From assembly GCA_910578115.1 (NCBI GenBank), contig CAJTPO010000002.1, positions 124,001 through 188,000 of the forward strand: a stretch of 64,000 nt of DNA, given 5' to 3'. Each line of letters starts with the position of its first letter. Positions within the stretch are counted from its first letter, which is position 1. The notes under the pieces are model-generated. The model saw only the letters and a list, made by a program, of their open reading frames with translations, was not told where the DNA came from and did no database searches. This document shows positions 61,093 through 64,000 of the stretch, in pieces. The translations under genes and the position numbers were made by a program. This DNA is from an uncultured Lachnospiraceae bacterium. GTDB lineage: Bacteria; Bacillota; Clostridia; Lachnospirales; Lachnospiraceae.

Positions 61093-61983
61093 ATGAATCT
61101 TGAGATCGCAACCAGGCTGGTAGGGCTGCGCAAGGCAAACAAATTGTCACAGGAGGCGCTGGCGGAGAAGCTGGGGATCAGCAGACAGGCGGTCAGCAAA
61201 TGGGAACGGGCAGAAGCCTCACCGGATACGGATAATCTGATCGCGCTGGCGAAGCTGTATCATGTCTCTCTGGATGAGTTGTTGAAGATCAATGAGGAGG
61301 AAGAGACGGACAGCGCGGGCGGCGTGGATGTTGGTACGGATGGCATAGCCGGGGGCAGTGCTGCGTCTGCTGGCATGCGGGGAGCTGAGAGTGAAGTTTT
61401 GCCTGTCGGTATGCGGGGAGCTGAGGGTGAAGTTTTGCCTGTCGGTACGCAGGAAGTCGGGGAAAGCATTACAGAGCAGGCTGCGGGGAGCAGCCGGGAA
61501 GGTGGTCAGGAAGGTACAGGGGTCGGTGAAGATGATGTGTATATCGGGTTAAAGGGCATTCACGTGAAATCTCACAGTGGAGAAGAGGTGCATATCGACC
61601 GCAGAGGGATTCATGTGCGTGACATGAAAAGCGACGTGCATATTGGCGGGAATGGTGTTTTTGTAAACGGAGAAAAGGTGAGAAGTGTTGAAATTCCACT
61701 GGGTGTTCTGGCGATTATCATCTATATCGTGATCGGATTCTGCTTCGACCTGTGGCATCCGGGATGGCTGCTTTTTATCCTGATACCGATTATCAGCTCT
61801 CTGGTGGATGCAGTGTGTAAGCGGGATGCCAGTCTGTTCCTGTATCCGGTTTTTGCTTTTGGAATTTTTCTGTATGCCGGAATTGTACACACTTTGTGGC
61901 ATCCGGCCTGGGTTATTTTTCTGACGATTCCGATTTTCTATTTCCTGACGGGAGCTGTGAAAGACCGAGCAGAAAAGGAGTAG
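61093..61983 (+). CDS. XRE-type regulator fused to a membrane domain
   Basis: A 296-residue protein. Residues 1-65 form an XRE helix-turn-helix (LRKANKLSQEALAEKLGISR, WERAEASPDTDNL). A glycine/glutamate-rich linker (70-150) contains an in-frame 12-residue duplication. A beta-rich segment (IGLKGIHVKSHSGEEVHID, IGGNGVFVNGEKV) precedes four C-terminal membrane segments (about 195-290). Such membrane-linked XRE proteins are frequent in Clostridia and may sense envelope conditions. GGAGGAAAGG precedes the ATG. Confidence 0.82.
   Translation: MNLEIATRLVGLRKANKLSQEALAEKLGISRQAVSKWERAEASPDTDNLIALAKLYHVSLDELLKINEEEETDSAGGVDVGTDGIAGGSAASAGMRGAESEVLPVGMRGAEGEVLPVGTQEVGESITEQAAGSSREGGQEGTGVGEDDVYIGLKGIHVKSHSGEEVHIDRRGIHVRDMKSDVHIGGNGVFVNGEKVRSVEIPLGVLAIIIYIVIGFCFDLWHPGWLLFILIPIISSLVDAVCKRDASLFLYPVFAFGIFLYAGIVHTLWHPAWVIFLTIPIFYFLTGAVKDRAEKE
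61372..61443 (+). repeat. 36-bp tandem duplication inside the XRE gene
   Basis: Two units (61372-61407 and 61408-61443) code GMRGAESEVLPV and GMRGAEGEVLPV. Nearly identical DNA indicates a recent in-frame duplication of the linker. Confidence 0.85.
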
Positions 61984-62087
61984 TGCTGATATTGGGTATC
62001 AGGTACAGGCGGGTTATTTATAAGTGGTCGGTACACCAGGCAGACAGGGATGTAAGGGATGGATGTAAAGGGGATGGTGGTATAGTG

Positions 62088-62150
62088 TAAAACGCCGCAC
62101 ACACTGTAACAGGGCCTTACAGCGCTGCTGCAGTATGTGCGGTATTTTTG
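62088..62150. terminator. Bidirectional terminator between the XRE gene and queT
   Basis: CCGCACACACTG (from 62094) pairs with CAGTATGTGCGG (to 62142). TATTTTT follows on the plus strand and GTTTTAC on the minus strand, serving both convergent genes. Confidence 0.7.
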
Positions 62151-62211
62151 TGGTTTCTATGGTCAACGATATTGGAAATATCGCTTTCGGCCCCGCAGGA
62201 GCTTCTGTATG

Positions 62212-62769
62212 TTATCGGCTAAAGATTCTGCCCTGGTATTTCTGCAGGGACAGGAGAAGGATCATACCGAGGATACCGCAGGATATGATCTCACCTGCGC
62301 CTACCGTCAGGCAGTAGTAGCCAAAACACTGCAGGACGGACATGCCGTCTATCATCAGGCCATAGCCGTAGATCAGCACAAGCGGCACGATGATCGTGTT
62401 GGCTGCGATCGGGCATACCGGGGCGCACCATTTCCATCTACGGAGCGCATAAGTACCAAGTGCACCGAGCAGAGTTGCCAGACTGCCGAAAATAATGTCG
62501 GGCAGCGCGCATCCTGTCAGAACATTGCTGAGCAGACAGCCGATAAAGAGGCCGGGAATGGCAGCCGGGGTGAAATAAGGCAGAATCGTGAGTGCCTCGG
62601 AGAACCGAACCTGCACGGCATAGTTGGCAAGTCCGAAAGCGTTGGCGATAAAGGTCAGCACAACGTAGATGGCGGCGATCATGGCCGCCTGAACCAGGGT
62701 GGTCAGTGAGATGGGCGTGGAAATCCGTGCGGGGATTGCCTCGCTGTAGGTTTGTTTTTTCATATGCAT
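62212..62769 (-). CDS. queT: QueT-type ECF transporter S component
   Basis: A 185-residue membrane protein with five to six hydrophobic segments. The substrate-binding subunit of an energy-coupling factor transporter for queuosine precursors: AAIYVVLTFIANAFGLANYA, VQVRFSEALTILPYFTP and GLFIGCLLSNV are typical of the family. It needs the shared EcfA/EcfT module, not in this window. A preQ1 riboswitch in the leader confirms the substrate class. Start may be ATG 62769 or 62763. Confidence 0.92.
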   Translation of the reverse strand: MHMKKQTYSEAIPARISTPISLTTLVQAAMIAAIYVVLTFIANAFGLANYAVQVRFSEALTILPYFTPAAIPGLFIGCLLSNVLTGCALPDIIFGSLATLLGALGTYALRRWKWCAPVCPIAANTIIVPLVLIYGYGLMIDGMSVLQCFGYYCLTVGAGEIISCGILGMILLLSLQKYQGRIFSR

Positions 62770-62773
62770 TTGT

Positions 62774-62816
62774 CTCCTTTAGTTTTGTTTTAGGTGAGGA
62801 AGGTCTCGAACTCACC
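62774..62816 (-). promoter_or_regulatory. PreQ1-I riboswitch
   Basis: On the minus strand GGTGAG and CTCACC make stem P1. The loop contains CCTT, which can pair with AAGG in the tail after the A-rich TAAAACAAAACT, forming the H-type pseudoknot of preQ1-I aptamers. The tail includes the AAAGGAG ribosome site of queT, so ligand binding would block translation. Confidence 0.85.
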
Positions 62817-62864
62817 GTATATATTTATTGAAAACACCGTGTCTGCGGCATTTCAACGTTTCTT

Positions 62865-62893
62865 AGTATATCACTGTGCTTGCGAAAAAGCAA
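62865..62893 (-). promoter_or_regulatory. Promoter of queT
   Basis: On the minus strand: TTGCTT (62893-62888), 17 bases, TATACT (62870-62865), giving a leader that contains the preQ1 riboswitch. Confidence 0.7.
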
Positions 62894-62907
62894 GCTGTAC
62901 CCCATTT

Positions 62908-63132
62908 TTACCCCATTTCATCTGTATTTTCTTCATTTGTAACCTCAAATAGATCATCAATAGAACAATGTAAAATAGTGCTGAGCTTTTCGAGATTATC
63001 AAAACGAATAGAAGAAGTTTCGTTGTTCACGATTCGATTGAAATTTTGGTAGCTTAAATCCATTTGTTTATACAGCCAGTATTTTGTATGATTTTGTTCT
63101 TCTAATATCTCTAAAATCCGCAAGCGTATCAT
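62908..63132 (-). CDS. Small XRE-family regulator
   Basis: A 74-residue helix-turn-helix protein (LRILEILEEQNHTKYWLYKQ, MDLSYQNFNRIVNNETSSI, DNLEKLSTILHCSIDDLFEV) of the YozG/HTH_26 type. It is AT-rich relative to most of the window and divergent from two small genes. The palindrome next to the divergent promoter at 63177-63215 is a likely target; this is inference. Confidence 0.88.
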   Translation of the reverse strand: MIRLRILEILEEQNHTKYWLYKQMDLSYQNFNRIVNNETSSIRFDNLEKLSTILHCSIDDLFEVTNEENTDEMG

Positions 63133-63176
63133 AAATTACCCCCACACAATGAGTTATTATATCCGAAATCTAATGC

Positions 63177-63215
63177 TTGCATAAATGATGTGCACAGTAT
63201 ATAATGTGTACATTA
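63177..63215 (+). promoter_or_regulatory. Promoter with operator-like palindrome
   Basis: TTGCAT at 63177-63182, 17 bases, TATAAT at 63200-63205. TAATG-TGTA-CATTA at 63202-63215 overlaps the -10 box and could bind the neighbouring XRE protein. Confidence 0.65.
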
Positions 63216-63298
63216 GATACTGCGAGCGACCAATTAATAAGGGGTGCTTACAGAGATTAAAAAATAAAAATACATAAAAAGGATAAGGGGGCAAACCA

Positions 63299-63586
63299 AT
63301 GGGATTTTTAGGAAGTGTTTTTGGAGTAATCGGAGATATGGCAGGAGAGATGGTTAAAGAGACGACAGGAGTAGACGTTTCTAAGACGATAAACACAATA
63401 AAAGATGGGAGATTAGAAGATGCCATATATGATATGAAAGATAGTATGGAGGGTACGGCATATTCAAATTTTAGGAAAACTTTAAAATCTTTATCTGATG
63501 AAGATTTTAAACGAATAAATACAAATAAACTTGTTGATGTTCAACTGAGAGCATATGAAGATGAAAGAAAAAGGAGAAGACTGTAA
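63299..63586 (+). CDS. Small hypothetical protein
   Basis: A 95-residue protein starting MGFLGSVFGVIGDMAGEMVK, with a mildly hydrophobic N terminus and a charged, helical C-terminal half ending EDERKRRRL. Unknown family. AAGGGGGC precedes the ATG. It is in an AT-rich segment, with codon use unlike the housekeeping genes, and 20 bases before the zinc-finger gene, so likely co-transcribed. Confidence 0.6.
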   Translation: MGFLGSVFGVIGDMAGEMVKETTGVDVSKTINTIKDGRLEDAIYDMKDSMEGTAYSNFRKTLKSLSDEDFKRINTNKLVDVQLRAYEDERKRRRL

Positions 63587-63606
63587 AGAAGAAAGGAGAC
63601 AAAAAT

Positions 63607-63819
63607 ATGGGAGTTAATTCAAAAGATTTAGATGAGCATGGGTATGCTCTTTGCGGATGTTGTAGAAAGAAATTTTTTATGAGTGATCTTGTTGAGCCGT
63701 GTGAGTTTTGCGGTAAATGGTTTTGTAAGAGTTGTGCAAGGGAAGTTCCGGCGGGGCATGGTCATGGAAAAATATGTGTAAGGTGTTATGAGAAATTGAA
63801 GAGGATGGATAGGAAGTAG
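63607..63819 (+). CDS. Small zinc-finger protein
   Basis: A 70-residue protein with four cysteine pairs: CGCC, CEFC, CKSC and CVRC, plus histidines, a FYVE/treble-clef-like spacing that could bind two zinc ions. The family is unknown to me. AGAAAGGAGAC lies before the ATG. AT-rich like its neighbour. The function may be binding of protein or RNA. Confidence 0.65.
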   Translation: MGVNSKDLDEHGYALCGCCRKKFFMSDLVEPCEFCGKWFCKSCAREVPAGHGHGKICVRCYEKLKRMDRK

Positions 63820-63941
63820 TTTCTTTTTCTGGTTGTTATGATATATAATCAATCATGATTTAAATTTAATCGTAAGAATATAGATCAAAATAACAACAGA
63901 TGTGTATAGCATTAAAATAGTAATTTTATAAAAGGGAATAG

Positions 63942-63971
63942 AAAAGACGGTGTTAATCCATCGTCTTTTTT
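63942..63971 (+). terminator. Terminator after the zinc-finger gene
   Basis: AAAAGACG pairs with CGTCTTTT around a short loop and is followed by TTTTTTGTG. Confidence 0.75.
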
Positions 63972-64000
63972 GTGTTATAGTTTCACTTTGAGATTATATA

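Noticed and set aside
62137..62709. 190-residue plus-strand frame opposite queT
   Set aside because: The minus strand encodes a recognisable transporter with a riboswitch; the plus frame has low-complexity composition and no family features.
1..64000. tRNA, rRNA or CRISPR array
   Set aside because: No cloverleaf with a TTCGA arm and CCA-type end, no rRNA signature and no regularly spaced identical repeats were seen in the intergenic regions.

Overview
The window looks like chromosomal DNA of a motile, anaerobic, Gram-positive member of the Clostridia, most likely family Lachnospiraceae. This rests on gene content and order: a flagellar rod gene cluster running into recD2-comF-yvyF, a cdaA-cdaR-glmM operon, the rpsF-ssb-rpsR and gdpP-rplI-dnaB clusters, pyruvate formate-lyase fermentation genes, a CwlD/SleB/GH18 set of wall hydrolases, MecA, and a low-to-middle GC content with strong AGGAGG ribosome binding sites. 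No rRNA, tRNA, CRISPR array, prophage or complete insertion sequence was seen.

Layout. 0-5 kb: end of a flagellar basal-body cluster (flgG-type gene, rod-binding protein), RecD2 helicase, ComF, YvyF. 5-10 kb: an unrecognised polytopic membrane protein followed by the c-di-AMP synthase operon cdaA-cdaR-glmM. 10-19.8 kb: HPr, leuA, a sirtuin, DUF951, rpsF-ssb-rpsR, the c-di-AMP phosphodiesterase gdpP, rplI, dnaB and a MerR-like gene, so the enzymes that make and break c-di-AMP lie within 9 kb. 19.8-23.9 kb (minus strand): a 2x[4Fe-4S] ferredoxin, the PFL activase and a pyruvate formate-lyase whose glycyl-radical domain is a separate gene. Between body and radical domain sits a third small gene that resembles the first half of the radical domain but carries three cysteines where the radical loop should be. 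This is the most unusual system in the window.

24-37.7 kb: two very large secreted proteins (CAP plus DUF285-like repeats; RCC1-like repeats) that share about 450 C-terminal residues and an identical terminal motif AKGFLWWWRK. Between them lies a small accessory island bounded by 113-bp direct repeats. The second surface gene has a promoter with nine consecutive G residues between the -35 and -10 boxes, a layout expected for phase variation. 37.7-45.4 kb: mecA, a 940-bp non-coding stretch with a good promoter and a good terminator (probable non-coding RNA), then GH18 hydrolase, CwlD amidase, threonylcarbamoyl-AMP synthase, RpiB, a SleB-type hydrolase and DUF402. 45.5-53 kb: complete F1Fo ATP synthase operon, whose c subunit has the residues of a sodium-binding site. 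53-62 kb: a third surface protein (InlB-type repeats), a methyltransferase, a large unrecognised extracytoplasmic protein, a HAD phosphatase and a membrane-linked XRE regulator. 62-64 kb: queT behind a preQ1-I riboswitch, then an AT-rich end with a small XRE repressor and two small unknown genes.

All identifications come from reading sequence and translated proteins. No database search was run, so family assignments rest on remembered motifs and gene order.
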